Source of the DNA: Neckera pumila
Taxonomy: Eukaryota; Streptophyta; Bryopsida; Hypnales; Neckeraceae
DNA: 64,000 bases
Direction: 5' to 3'
Assembly (NCBI GenBank): GCA_963969595.1
Contig: OZ018408.1
Coordinates: forward strand, 19,465,823-19,529,822
This document shows positions 47,111 through 60,562 of this stretch, piece by piece. The translations under genes were made by a program, and so were the position numbers. Each line of letters opens with the position of its first letter. The stretch's first letter is position 1. Below the pieces are notes generated by a model. That model saw only the letters and a list, made by a program, of their open reading frames with translations, searched no databases and was not told the DNA's origin.

Positions 47111-50100
47111 GATGTCACCATTTGAACAACATGCTTCAATTTCACTCTACAAATATGCTTTGGACAAGATGACATGCTCTAATTCTATCCCATATATATA
47201 AATTAGAGTGAATTGAAGACCTAGTCATCAAGGTCCCTCATCAAGTCCCAACACCTTATTCAAACATTTTTGGATTAGGTCATTGTACCTTATGCAGGTG
47301 CTTCAACCTTAACAGAACCTCATTTTTATAACAAATAAGAGTCTCTTATTTGATGAGGAGAAACATGTTATTTTTCATATTGTGTGGCTATTTTTGCATG
47401 ATGATGACTTCTTTTAGACCCTTGATTGAATATGATCCCACCTTCCAACAATGAGATTTTATAGAGTAATTATGCAAAAGCAAAGGCTCATTATGAGAAG
47501 TAAAATGCTACGCCACATGTGGGCTTGGCGAGGTAGAGGGCTTTGTTCTCATACAAAGGCTTTGCTTACCGTATGTGAAGGTCTGATTCAATACTCAGGT
47601 GTCAAAATTGGATTTCATGTCACATTCTCAGGGCTTCCCGTCATTGTACACCATTCACAAGATAACATTTGACACTTTAAAAAACAACATGACTTAAGGT
47701 CTGTTCTCACTTAGTGTTAAAGAGTGTTGTTACTGAAGGCCTTTAGAATGAATTTAGACCTAATTCTGGACCGGATTCACATTGCAAACACCACCCCTAG
47801 CACCAAGTGCAAACGTTGCATTAATTAATGCCAAATTTGACCTTACATACAATACCGTATCTGGTTCCATCTTGGTAAGTATGTCATGTTTTAAAGGCAA
47901 CCTCACGACTAGCTCGCAAAAAACGGGAGCCAGATGAGCAAAATTCAACGTTTGATGTGCGGCTATATTAATTGAAGAGTCATGGCCATGGGAAGACTCG
48001 CTAAGTGGTGACATATCCACCTATAGTCCTTATTTTATTATTATAAAGAGAATCTATTCAACTTTTCAAGAGAAGCTTTTCAAAAGGTAGGGTCAAAAGG
48101 ATTTTTATATAGCTTGGCAAGCCGCGCCCAAGCATCTCCATTTGCCCGTCCCTTCTTCATTTTTGGCGGTAGCGGGCATGTTTTTTCACTTGGCATGCGT
48201 GCCATGGAGCAATTTCCAAGCCACGGCCCGCTGATTGCCCATGTTGAGTGCCTTTGGCGAGCTGCTGTGGGGGTGGCTCTAATGGGTAATCCTCTAAATG
48301 CGGGTAATTCCGAAGAAAAGGTCAATATCCAGCCCCCTACCAAAGAGGCTCAGTCTCCAACCCTAAACCATAATCCTGAAAATGCCCTGGAGCCTTCATC
48401 AAACCAATCTTCCAAATGGGCAGGAGCGCCACCAATACGGCAAGCTTGACCCATGTGCAGGACTCCAGTTTCCAGTGGGGGTCCCACTTAATCATACACC
48501 CCAACCCCACTCCCTGTGTGAACAGTGCCATGCCACATGCCTTCACAGCACTGGTGCAATTCTGGAGGGACGCAGTCGGACAGGCCCAAACCTGTCGGAC
48601 TGGTGACTGAAGAGGCTGACCAGGAAAACCACAAACAAACGCTGACCCGAAATCCACTCCCAGTGTGAACAGAAACACCCACCCAGCCTACCCACCGAAC
48701 GGGCCCACCCACCGAACCGGCCAACCCCACCCGCCCGGTAACGACCGACGGCAAAGATGACTGCCCCCGCTTCCATCCAACGGCGACCAACTGCCACAAA
48801 CGAGCCCCCCGAAAGTCAAGCTGCACGTCCATGGTCACCTACACCTACTGCAGCATGCTCTCCGTTGCCGTCCTTCTCGTCGTCTTCGTCCGGCCTCGTG
48901 TGGACGAAGACTCGCAGCGCAGCAGACCAGATCGATCGTCGGTCGAGTCGTCATGGCGGGGTAGTGACTCCCAGCTAAGCTTAGTCGTCCTGCCACCGAG
49001 AATTCAATTCCACAGCAGCAACACCGACGAACTGCAGCCAGCGCACTCGATCAGGACTGATGATGAGCGCGCACAACAGTCGCAACAGTCTCCTGCCATG
49101 ATCCGAAGTGCCGTAGACCGAGCGAGTAGTGAGTGAGGTTTCACCCGTTTTGCAGCCTTTCGTAGGTAGAATTGGGTACTGGACGACGACACCTTCCTTG
49201 TTGACCGGATGCAGTTGTGTTGGTCGTCCAGGCTCCAGCTTTTGCGGCGCGTGGGCACCGAGTTCCCGCTGTAGTTATTGCGCTAAGAAGATTTCGGTGC
49301 CCAATTCGTTTTTAGTGTGAGCTTCTTCTGAGAATTCTCCCGAGTTTTCTAGCGAACCCAAAGTACTCAGAAGAACATTCAGAGGTCTGGGAGATACACT
49401 TTCTGTTGTGCATGTGGGTCGCTAGTCAAAGGGGTGTGGAATTTGGTCTCCGAGGGTTGTGTGTGCTGGAGAAAGCGTGTTGAGCGATGTGTTTGTGTTT
49501 TGGGGGGGATTTGAGAGTAGTAGCGACGCGTTTTTTTCGTGTCACGGCATGCGCATTTTCGAATTGGTTTTGAGCTAACGTTCTGTTGCTGACTGCTTGG
49601 GGAGATATGTGACTTCCGATCGATCTTTTGGATGTTGTTTGATTTTCACGCGCTACTGAGGGGAGGATACGCGCGGGATGTCCATGGCTAGCTTAATGAC
49701 CCTTTCGGCGTTTGATCTATTGATAGCGTGAATATTAGGAGAAGCCGATCAGCGAGTGCATTTTGATTTGTTGACAGCATGGAGGCGGAGGAGCAATTTT
49801 GATCGAAGGCGAAGGCAAAGGTTGGTGTTTTTGTACAAAATTGCTCGAAGTTTGTGGAGTTTTGGGGTTTTCTGCAAAAAAGACAGAACACTTCCACCAA
49901 CAAGTCGGTAGCTTGATGCTTGGGTTATCTGCAAAAGTGACAAATTACTTCCGCCAACAAGAAGTCGGAGCTGGATGCTTTGGTTTTCTTCAAGAGAGAC
50001 AGATTTTTTGCACCACCAAGTCGGTAGCTTGATGCTTGAAATTCTGGAGAAGAGTTAATTATCAGAAAATATATAGAGTCTTCGTAAGATTCCGTTGTGA

Positions 50101-50163
50101 GAAGCCGAATTAGAAGCTTTTAATTTGGTGAATGTTGGGTTCCGAAGTGGAATTCGCACCAGC
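47111..50163. other. Intergenic and 5' region of the receptor kinase; GC-rich section 48.1-49.2 kb
   Basis: Between 48.1 and 49.2 kb GC content rises sharply and short open frames overlap on both strands, none recognised; this may be promoter/leader DNA of the kinase. 49864-50037 holds a threefold tandem repeat. Confidence 0.4.
49864..50037 (+). repeat. Three diverged tandem copies, about 58-bp unit, in the probable kinase 5' leader
   Basis: Units begin at 49864, 49922 and 49981, sharing (T)CTGCAAAA-GACAGA...CACCAACAAGTCGGTAGCTTGATGCTT in short matching blocks. The array ends about 125 bases before the chosen ATG. Confidence 0.7.
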
Positions 50164-53100
50164 ATGGCGCCACCTGGTAGCTTCACTTTGGAGCGATCTC
50201 CGATGGCAACATTATTTTTGAACTTCCTGCTCGTGGTGAGCTTCACCCTGGTAGTGGCTTCCTGTGGAGAGGCTCGCATGTCAGATGGAAGCTCCATGTT
50301 TGAGAATCCGACGACGTTGGAGGTGCAGATGGGCGTGGCTAGCCTCCGCAGGGAGCTTGCAACAATTAACGCTACGGTGGGTACCTGCTTGCACTTCTTC
50401 GATCTCCTTACGAAAACACTACTAGCAAATTGGTAGTTGCTTGCCTCTTGTTCCGTTGTGTAGGAAAAAGTCACATCTTTGCTAGCTGAAACCCTAATTT
50501 GTAACATGGAGTTTTTACACTTGGTAGTGCGTGGAGTTCTTGAGATTGTTGAGAGTTAATTATCCTTTAAGTAGGGCAAAGGGGTTGCGGACCCTTGTCT
50601 GTAAAATGGAGAGGTGAGTCCAGCGGAGAAAATCTCTGGATTCATACTACTACGAATCAAAGGATAACTCTACTCTGTCTGAGTGAGCTCTCCTCCGTTT
50701 CTTAGGGTTGTATGATTCTTTGCTTTCTCTTAGAGATATAATTTTTTGTTTTCAGATAAAGACCTACCGTTAAACTTTTTGCAATGCTTTCGATCTGCAG
50801 ACGCTGAACGCAACAACAAGCTTATCAGAAGACGCAGATGTCCTGCTCCTCTTGAAGGCTGCCCTCACCTCCGACCCGTTCAACGTCACCCGCTACTGGA
50901 AACCGATCGGGCGGCGCCAATTGATAAACCCATGCCGACCCTGGGACGGCATCATCTGCACAAAGCGAAGAGTCACATCCATAAAACTCTACAACCGAAG
51001 CCTCACAGGCACACTCCCCCCAGATATAGCCCGTCTCTCTCAACTCACCACTCTCAACCTCTCCACGAACTTCTTCTCCGGCCCCATCCCCTCCTTCCTC
51101 ACCTCCACCTTACAAATTCTAGACCTTGGAAACAACAATCTCAACGGCTCCTTCCCTTCTTCACTGACCTCCTTCCCCAACCTCACTTCCCTTGTTCTCT
51201 CATCCAACAAACTCACGGGACCCATTATGGTTACCAATCTCACAAGCTTACGAACCCTAAACGTCTCGGGAAACAGCTTCTCAGGCCCAGTTCCTGCAGG
51301 TTTGAGCGTTGCATTGGAAGTGCTGGACCTCAGTGACAACAATCTGAATGGGACAATTCCTAACCTTGGCGGGTTAAGGAATTTGACTGTGTTGGATGTG
51401 GGGAATAATAATTTCCAGGGAGGTGTACCCGCAACAGTCGGCAATTGCACGAACTTGGTAACGTTAGATTTTTCACGGAATCCGTCACTAGGTGGTAGAA
51501 TACCTGCTGGGATTGGGAACTTGATTAGATTACGCAGCTTGCAAATGGCGGGGAGTAATCTTACTGAGACTATACCGCAGGAGCTGAATGCAATCTCTGA
51601 ACTCACTGAGATTGATTTGAGTGACAATAGTCTGAGTGGGGAGATTCCATTTCAAAACTCGGGGAATCTGACTTTGCTTTGGTTGCAAAATAATCGTCTG
51701 GAGGGGGACTTCGTCGGCCGAGTGCCGACTTTTCCAAGATTGGAAAGTTTGGACGTGAGGAACAATGTGTTGACGGGGAGCATTCCTGAAGCGATCGGAG
51801 GGGTTCAGTTGAAGTCGGAGTTTCTGCTTGGTGGGAATCGGATGAGTGGGAGCATTCCTGAGGGGTTGGGGCAGTTGACATTGGTCCAGCGGATCGATCT
51901 TTCTGCTAACAGGTCCGTAATTTTTATTCTCACCTTCAGTCTGTAGAACTATATAGCATTCTCTGTTTAGTTTTACTCGCTATGGCGGACAGGGCTTTAT
52001 TTGAAAATGGCCTAAGGTTGTAGCTGAAAAGGTTTCGAAATTGTGATTAATTCACTGAGAAAATTGACTGACTGATTGATTTACTTCAATTAGAAGGACA
52101 TACTGATCAATTGATAAAATGACTGACTAGTTGATTATAGGATCACTTGACTAAGTGATTTACGTATAATCTCACCTCTAATATGAGAAATAAACCCGGA
52201 GTGTAAGGTGTCGTGGTATCATCCATCGCAAGATTGAGTGTCAAGTGTCCAGTTACTGTAGTGTAATACTTGGCAGGAGTGTCCAAGTAGAAAGATAAGA
52301 TCGTGAGATTGGTAACCGACGTATTGATTCCTTGATTTGTTGATGTATGCATAAACGAACAGTCATATATGTGACGTACAATAAGTGAACATATCAGTGG
52401 ACATTTAAAAAGAGATTCGTTGATTTCATTGACTTACTGATTCCTTGATATACACAGATTCTCAGGCAGTATCCCTGTAGCCATCCAAACCTGCCTGAGC
52501 CTCACAGAGCTGAACATCTCCTACAACAATCTCAACGGCTCTCTACCAGCTCTCAGTCACTTGCCCTCCCTGAAGCTTGTGGACGCATCGTTCAACAACT
52601 TCTCCGGCAAAATCGCAACTACCTTCGTCAACTTTGCCTCTCTCCAGTTCCTGAATGTCTCCTCCAACCTGTTATCCGGGGAGCTTCCATCTTTCGCCCC
52701 CCACGACAACGTGACCGCGCAATCCTTTCTCAACAACTCAGCTTTATGCGGGTCTCTTCTGGGGAGGAAGTGCGGTTCCAGTGGCAAGCTCGCCACCAGT
52801 ACCATCGTGTACATCGCAATTGGGAGTGCAGCAGGGTTGATATTAGTTTTGGTGTTCTCTATCGTTTTGTTTTCGTCCTGCAAATGCTGGACCGGGAAGG
52901 GCAGCCGTCACTCCGCTCAAGTCTCAGCCGAGCTCCAATTGAAGGTGACCCCAGATGAGGTTCTCGCAGCGACAGATCAATTTAACGAAACAGGGTACAT
53001 TGGTGGGGGAAAACTCAGCACTGTTTACAAAGGGAAGCTTCCTGATGAGACGGCAGTGGCTGTGAAGAGGCTGGCGATTACGACCCCTGAATCTGGATAC

Positions 53101-54549
53101 GAAGAGTCTACAAAGGCGTTAGACGCGGAGCTTGAAATCTTGGGCCACATTCGGCACAAGAGCTTGGTGAAGGTGTTGGGCTATTGCTCCACTTCTGAAA
53201 CGAAAGCCTTGGTGTTGGAGTACATGCCAAATGGCAGCTTGGATTTTTTCTTGCATCCACCTGAGAATGCAGAAGTGAATAGAGCTTTTGACTGGACCGT
53301 TCGGTTTAAGATTGCGCTGGAAGTGTCTGCAGGGTTGAAGTATTTGCATTCGGAGAGCCGGTACCCGATTGTGCATGGGGATGTGAAGCCTAGTAATATT
53401 CTCTTCGATGCGACAATGGAGGCCCGAATTGCTGATTTTGGAGTTACCAGGGTTTTGAAAGAGCAGGGGTTTATTCCTGTGACGTCTCCCTCCACGTCCG
53501 TCGCCACTGCTCATGGATACACGGCTCCTGGTGAGCTCTCGTCGCAGCCTGCTCTGACTGCATGTTTTTATACTTCATTTGTATGCATATGAATGTTTCT
53601 TTAATTTATTCCGTGCAACGAAAATGAATAGTTTAAGCCCTTTTAATGCGTCTCAATCACAAATCTGAGACAGAAATACTAGTGCTGAAGTTAAGGAGCA
53701 TACCTCTACTAATCTCGAAAGGGAACCGATGCTCAAGATCGAGCTTTCTAACTATTAATACGAAAAGCAATCCTCATCTTGTTTAAATGTCGAAATATAT
53801 TCCGTGAAATTGGCGTACCGGTCTTCAATGACGTACCCCACTGAATCCTTCATATTCATACCAGTTCTGGCGAGCTAGTTTTTGAAGCTTCGAGTACTTA
53901 AAAGCAACAACTCTGGCACTTTGAACGTGCCATTTTAACGAACTTGCTGAACCATCAAGGAAGGTACCTAAGGTCCTTCCTAACTGGAGACGATGCTATG
54001 ATAGCAATCAACGGATTGGAAGTTTGCAATGCCCTAATGCTTGATTCGTGTCCCAATTCCTTTTGAGCAGATGTGGCATCATCTGGGATTCCCAGCATGA
54101 AGGGCGACGTGTACGGCTTCGGCATCATCGTACTCCAGATGATCACAGGACGCAGCCCTTACACCCTGGAGCCCGGCCAAACGCTTCCCCAGTGGGTGCG
54201 AGCCACGGTCTCCACCAGCGCGGCGTTGCAGAACGTGCTGGACCCGCACTTGATGCCGGAGCTTCCGATGCACCAGCAGAAGATGGCCATGGTGCTGGGC
54301 GTGGCGCTCCTGTGCACGCGCCACCAGCCGCAGGAGAGGCCCAACATGGAGGATGTGCACAAAATGCTGGCGCACATCCGGAGTCAGTCCTCGGGGAGTA
54401 GTACCAGTCGGCGCAAAGGACTGATGAGCTCCACAAGGAGGAAGTCTCTGAAAACAAGCTCTGTGAGCGAGGTCAAGTCGGTGTCTGATCATCAAGGGTT
54501 GCCACACACGCCTTCATTGTCGGACTGGACACCATCCAATGCTGTGTAA
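50164..54549 (+). CDS. Leucine-rich-repeat receptor-like protein kinase, 958 residues
   Basis: Exons 50164-50376, 50801-51912, 52458-53530 and 54071-54549 join in frame with GT-AG borders. Start: first ATG of a frame giving a signal peptide (about residues 14-37, LFLNFLLVVSFTLVVA). Residues 84-120 form the LRR N-cap; about 18 plant-type repeats follow to about 530 (for example LEVLDLSDNNLNGTIPN). A transmembrane helix lies near 555-580 (IVYIAIGSAAGLILVLVF). The kinase has GGGKLSTVYKG (about 624), VAVK with the ATP-binding Lys at 645, HGDVKPSN (catalytic Asp 750) and DFG (Asp 768). The HRD Arg is Gly, so it is a non-RD kinase, and the usual APE reads APD at the exon 3/4 junction. A basic Ser-rich tail ends the protein. 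Likely a plasma-membrane receptor; ligand unknown. Confidence 0.93.
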
Positions 54550-57500
54550 CTTCCAATGAATCCTCTGAATCCTCGCCACATTACTAGCGGAAGCATTCTC
54601 CGTCTGAATTAAAGGTATGTTTTTGATACGAGCTATGGAATCTGTTCTCTCTTGTGTTACTTATTTGGACCCTGACTGCTTGAAAATGATCAATTGGATT
54701 GATCACATTGTGAAAATAATGGGATTCAGATGGAACCAATTTTTGTACCAGCAGAATCATTGAATAACTTTGTATATGCTGGTCAAAATGTAAAGAAATT
54801 TGGAGAAGAGAAAGGCTTCATGTGAACTACTTTAAATTGCCGAAAACACACATGAGCGGTACTATAGTCCTCTTGGTCCTGTAGCTCGGGGTGGACCATG
54901 AACGTACATGGACTGTAACTTGTTTTTCCTGTCAATCATCTGTAAAAAATAGGGTCGTTACCTTACTAGAAAAGTTCAGGATTTGATTTTCAGAAAAGCT
55001 TATATGTAAGTACTAATCAGCTTTTGTTTTCGTTCTGCCAGGTGGTGAGACAGTCGGGTGCGGTACATAAATCGACCTCGACCTGACATCCCAAGAAATC
55101 CTGGTATGCAGGATTAGGCATTAATTCTGAGCTTAGACTCATTCGCGAATCATTCTGCCATTCGTAGACAGATGCAGAGATTGCATTCTTTGCTGAAAGA
55201 AGCAAAAGTGATTCACAGTCATACATACAGCGCTAAACCCGATCGGCCCTGTATGTACGTGTGCTGGTGTAGAGTAGAGCGTTCTTTCTGGTCCCAAATC
55301 GATCACAATTGTATTTTATTGATCACTGTGTCATTATTGAGCTTTGAGGCTCACCTCCATTCCATTACACATGCGTTCTGAACCAAGTATTTTTTTTTCT
55401 CAACCCTAGGTTTTTCATCAACGAAGGCAGTGTATTTGTGACGACTGACAAATAGGGGTTCGATTATACCATGATTATGAATGAGCTCATTTCTAAACTC
55501 ATTTTGATCATTAGAAGTTGAAAATTCTCATGTCTTAGAGCTGAAAATCACCAGTGAACGAAATGTACGCTATGGTGCATTGCGTAACAGAGTCAAATGA
55601 AGAAAGCAAAAGAATTTCTAGTATTGTCCTGCTAAGTTAGTCTTTTAAGTGGCTTCGAGCTCATTCCTCTCATCTCACATAACTTTTATTACATTGGCAA
55701 TCTTCTATTCCTTAGGTAAACATTTCAGCAATTGCTCAAATCTAAACCTAGTTTTCAAGGGTAATAGCACTGACATGAGCATCTCATTTTCGGCGGTTCG
55801 AAGTTTTCCGGCCAACTCAGAGAACTGATAATCATCGATTACAGGATTTTTTATAAAAATTTATCGTCATTAACCCAGATAATGTGCTCTCCCACAATTT
55901 TTCATGCTTAGGGCTCTAGGAGGTCAAATCGTGAGGCTAACTACTTCGGCAATCAAGGCAAAAGTAAGGACATAGACGTAAACTGATTGAAACTTTCACA
56001 CCTAAGCACTCCTTTTGTTGTGTAAGTTGCTTGCATAACACGGTATTTCACTGAGGTGGAGCTGTGAGGATTCTACATGATTTTGATCTCTGACCAAGAA
56101 TTGGGTAGAAAAGCTGGAACTATTCAGAGGTGATCGATGCGTGCAATTCGGGAATTTATGCCTGTTGACATACATAGAATGCGTGCAATTCGGGAATTTA
56201 TGCCTGTTGACATACATAGAATGCGTGCAATGCAGGAATTTCCTTCGATTGATATCTGTGGTCACTCGCAGTTTGTCCAGCAATAGTTAAATACCCACTT
56301 TACTTAAGATCGGCTTCTGTTGTTGAGAAAATCGCAGTTCATACTGTTTTGAAGATGAGATATTCCACCGACTAAGACTCCACCGACAGCTGCTGGTAGT
56401 GAGTAGCAGGTTAGCCTTGGGCGGTCAAATTGAAAGTATGTATTGTTTCCAAATAGAATTCCTACCGAGCCCTTGTCGGTGCCACTGCTCAAGTCCCGGA
56501 GGTAAATGATTTAATAATACAATAGTACTCGAAGTCCGCGCGGTAACCTGATTTGAGGGGTGCAAAAGTAGTCACCTACAAAATCTTATTTTTTTGTGGA
56601 AATTGGTTAAATATTCATAACAATATTCCAGCCTGCGCTAATTTAATTGTGTAACATATAGTGTGACTTTGATAGACTCTTGTCACCTGCTCGAATACGA
56701 CAATCAGTGTACCGAAAGTCCATTTCCCAGCTCTGGACACTGTTAGCATCAAGTCTCAGAGCAGCTGCACCGTAAACTTGAAGGCAGTCGCAATCGCGAC
56801 TGTAGCGGCAATGCAACACTTTTGGGCTCCACCATATCACCGTTATTGCTTTCTGCTCTTAGTGGAGAGACTCTACAAATGCTCCGTCCATGGTATTTCT
56901 GAGGTCTTTTGACTTCATACTTGCAACTACTTACAAGACACATATGACACATATCAATCAAGGATGGAGCAACATTCAGCGGGAGTGGGAGCAACATTGA
57001 CTAGAGGGAGTGACATTCATGAGAGGGTCACAACAACAACAAAGTTGCAACAAGGTTATTGGAAGGATGAAACAGGACGCACTATGATTGTTTCAAAAGA
57101 TGCAGAGATGCTATTGGAAGTGGCCCAAGGCTTGACCCTTGAAATGACTTTTCACATTGCATATGAAGTTGAAGCAGTGGTGATGCTCTTAGGGTGGGCT
57201 TACATGTGAAGCGCAGTGGGTAGAAAATGTACTAAAAGACAAGAATAGTTCCTCGATTAGTAGTGAGTGTGGAAGTAGAAATTGAGTTCCACAAATATCA
57301 ATGCATTCTACATAGTAGAAGAAACATAAAAGTGCTATATTCCAATACCAATAAACGCACCCACCCATTGATATGTAAGGAGGTCCTTAGTAAGAGGTAC
57401 GAGTACCGAAAGCAACACTTTTCTAGTCCCAACATTTTAGTGGTCAAATGACCAAAAAAAATTTCATGAGATTAATAGCAAACTCAATGAAGGTAAATAA

Positions 57501-57603
57501 TCAAAACTCACATGGTTTCATAATTTTTTGAATCATAGGAAATATTTTTTAGATTTTCAAAGTTGTGAACATCAAGTACCCTATAAATAATGCTAGATTC
57601 ACC
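54550..57603. other. Kinase 3' flank and intergenic DNA
   Basis: No recognised gene. An open 80-residue frame at 56964-57209 (contains GYWKDETGRTMIVSKDAEML) has good composition but no family match. A tandem repeat lies at 56137-56262. Confidence 0.4.
56137..56262. repeat. Three tandem 42-bp units
   Basis: ATGCGTGCAATTCGGGAATT starts at 56137, 56179 and 56221; the first two units are near-identical, the third diverged and incomplete. 42 is a multiple of 3, so the minus strand gives a 14-residue repeat, but no real gene is evident. Confidence 0.85.
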
Positions 57604-58166
57604 TTAACCTCTAGAGTCCCAAGTGTCCCCTTGGGACTCAAAGACGCTTAATTGAAGGTTTGGTTAAGTTCTTATGATCTCAATTTCTGACATAATATTT
57701 TGAAACTTTTTTGGAAGATGGAAAAACATAGTAGGTTTTTAGCAATATATTTTTTATTTCAATCAGTGCCTAGAAGCAAAAGCTTTGCTATCGAAAGTCC
57801 CCAATGCAATTTGTTCGGCAATGTATTGTCGTATTGAGCAAGAAAAATAAAACTTAGAAAGGAAATTTAAAATTGTTGTTTTTAATAGATTATATTTTTG
57901 TCTATATCAAAAGCTTTGATTTATTCCATTTGGATTTGTATACGATGTTAAAAGTGATGGAGCTTCTTGTTTTGCAAGCAATCATTGTGTCTTCTTGAGA
58001 AAATACTACATATGGAATTCATTTTTGAACTCGATTTAATTTCATATTCAAACAAAATTCCACAAGGTTGATTTGCTTGCTAGAATAATGATCAACAATC
58101 TTACCATTGGAATTAGTGTGTTTGAATTCATCTTAGAGCTATTAATGATTTAGATTTTCATTCTAT
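57604..58166 (+). mobile_element. TTAA element, subfamily 1, copy 3, left part
   Basis: Starts TTAACCTCTAGAGTCCCAAG with the GTCCCCTTGGGAC palindrome and runs to CATTCTAT at 58166, then is interrupted. It resumes at 61573 (CTTGTACCTATTTCTACTTA), exactly where intact relatives (62520 copy) read continuously. Confidence 0.7.
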
Positions 58167-58841
58167 GGGTCGTTGCAAGGACCCCCTGCTGTTTTTGTCT
58201 CAAAATGGCCTATTTCAATGAACACTATGAATTTTTGAATAAATTTTTAAAAAATAAAATAAAATACAAATAATTTTTAAAGCTTTCAAAATAATATGTG
58301 TGAAAATTCCGGCCTAGGAAATTGATCTCTAAAATTTATGCATAAATTAAAGTGAAGAAAAATACCAAAAAAAGATACTTTGATGTTTTATATTTAGAAA
58401 ATAGTAAAATTAATTCAAAAAAATAAAAAGTGAACATTTTTCCTAACATGTGGAAGGTAGACACTTTATCATTTTTAGAAAATCACTTTGTAGACTTGTG
58501 TAATTTTGGTAGAAGTTCTCATCTCCATTAGAGAAATTCTCAACCCTCTGGAGGGCTGCTCCAGAGCAGCTGAAAGCACCCCACAATTACATTTAACTTT
58601 GCTCAATGATTTGTTTTTCCCCTATAGTCAATCACATGAAGTCACAATGTCTGATGACTGTCAGTGGTTCAAAATCTAGGTACCAGTAGTTAAATAATTT
58701 GGGTTCAAGTCTTGTAATGCACCTTAATCTTGATTATTGCATACCTTGTTTTCTAATCAAGTATTGAATAAAAAAGCAAATGTCGAAAATAATCCAAGGA
58801 CATCCACCATCAAGGGATTTTTTAGTGGCATCATAATAGAC

Positions 58842-60076
58842 TTAACCCCTAAAGTCCTAAGGCCATTTTTCTGTCAAAAACCACTCAAAACTGCCATTTT
58901 GGCTGCATTCATCCAAGAACCCCAAAAAATACATTCTTTTAGAATCAAACCGTAGAATCTTGTACTTCACTTGTCAAAGATCATGTGGTAAAAATTTCAT
59001 GAAGTTTGACCGTATTTATTAGAAGATATTAGCATTCAAAGTTGAAAAGAATTTCTTTTGGAACATTGATCTGCAATTTCAGATGACTTTGACCGCCATT
59101 GTGAAACTTTTGCACTATAGACTTTGAATTTAAAATTTTTTATGTTGAAGATGTAAGTTGAAAGTCTACAAAAAAAATTCAAAAAAAGCACTTGATTTTC
59201 ATTCTTTAAAAAATTATTAAGTAGAAATAAGTCCAGGATTCTTTAAAAAACTAAATTGTTAATAGCTCTTAGATGGGATTGAAATTCAATAATTCCAATG
59301 GTGAAATTTTTTTAGAAAGCAAACACAACATTCTCAAAAAAAAAATGGTAAAAAATTAAAAAAATTTCATTCAGAAATGAATCCTGTAGAAAATATAAAG
59401 TCTTAGAGAAAATTGAAATTTTTTGACTACAGACTTTGAATTTAAATTTTGTGTTGAAGATGTAAGTTGAAAGTCTACCAAAAAAAATTAAAAAAAAAGC
59501 ATTGGATTTTTATTCTTTAAAAAATTGTTAAGTAAAAGTAGGTCCAAGATTGAAAGAAAAACTAAATTGTTAATAGCTCTTAGATGGGATTGAAATACAA
59601 TAATCCCAATGGTGAGATTGTTTTAGCAAGCAAACACAACATTCTCCAAAAAAAAATTGTAAGAAATTGTGAAAATCGCATTCAAAAATGAATCCTACAA
59701 GTTATTTTTCAAAAAGATGCTTAGATTGCCCAAAAAACAAGATTGTCCATAACTTGCTCATTATTAGTCCAAATAAAATGAATCAAGGCTTCACATGTAG
59801 ACAAAAACATAAAGTCTCAGAGAAAATTAAAATTAAAATTTATTTTGACCTTTTGCAAAAAAAATTGTGCTGCCCGCCTAGTTCAGGTTGAGGCTTTTTG
59901 TGGTATAACTTTTGCTCCTGGGCACCAATTGAAATAAAAATTATATTCCCACAAAGATAATCAATTCTTCTATCTTATGAAAAAGTTTCAAAAAGTTTCC
60001 CAAAAAATTGAGCCCGTAGGTACCTACCCAAAATTTGATTTGTCCCCCGAGGAGACAATGGAACTTTAGGGGTTAA
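58842..60076 (-). mobile_element. TTAA element, subfamily 1, copy 4, with internal duplication
   Basis: 1,235 bp, TTAACCCCTAAAGTCCTAAG to GGAACTTTAGGGGTTAA, in reverse orientation (its GGGGGAC...GTCTCC palindrome lies near the right end). About 320 bp are duplicated in tandem: AGACTTTGAATTTAAA and the following 280 bases recur from about 59119 and 59441, explaining its extra length. Confidence 0.75.
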
Positions 60077-60204
60077 TTCATTGACAATTGGTGAGAAGGA
60101 AGGGTGAAGAGGTTATTTTTATAGAGAAATCAATTGTCCATGGTGAATCTTCAAAGGATATGGGTTATTTAGAAGATAGTACTCCTTTGTCAAATGCAAG
60201 AATT

Positions 60205-60562
60205 GTATTAAAACTGGAATTTAAGACCTCATTTGGGCATAATAGAATGAATTTTTTCAAAAGACTTTGAACTAAATGAAGTTGGAAAATAAAGCTAATT
60301 TTCATCTCCAAAAATCTGTTTGAGGTTCCAAGCATCTTGTAAAAAGTTATAAACAAAATTCTAAAAGGGGTTGAAAGGGAGATTTTCTTTGACATTTTAA
60401 AATACCTTCTCCTAATTTTATCCAAAACTTTTTATTGGAGGCTCTAAACCTCAAATGGATTTTTGGAGATGAAAAATAGCTTGATAATCCAATTTTCTTT
60501 TGAAAAAATTCATTCTACTATGCCTAAATGAAGTCTGAAATTCTAGTTTCAACACAATTATT
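60205..60562. repeat. Long inverted repeat, arms about 125 bp
   Basis: 60205-60333 and 60441-60562 are imperfect reverse complements; both arms contain AGAATGAATTTTTTCAAAAG and a TTTTCATCTCCAAAAATC block (one inverted). The loop is about 105 bases. An RNA copy would fold into a long hairpin. Confidence 0.75.

Noticed and set aside
48080..49260. Several overlapping open frames of 60-116 residues
   Set aside because: The region is GC-rich, so stops are rare in every frame; no frame has conserved motifs or a continuous exon structure.
50746..51881. Long open frames on the minus strand and in another plus frame over the receptor kinase
   Set aside because: They are shadows of the LRR coding exon, whose repeat periodicity and splice borders are clear; the alternative translations have no domain character.
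54079..54507. Open minus-strand frames up to 142 residues over the last kinase exon
   Set aside because: GC-rich coding exon opposite strand; Arg/His/Ala-rich translation is typical of an antisense shadow.
56002..56283. Repeat protein with 14-residue MYVNRHKFPNCTHS units
   Set aside because: Explained by the 42-bp tandem DNA repeat; the frame is short, isolated and without upstream or downstream coding context.
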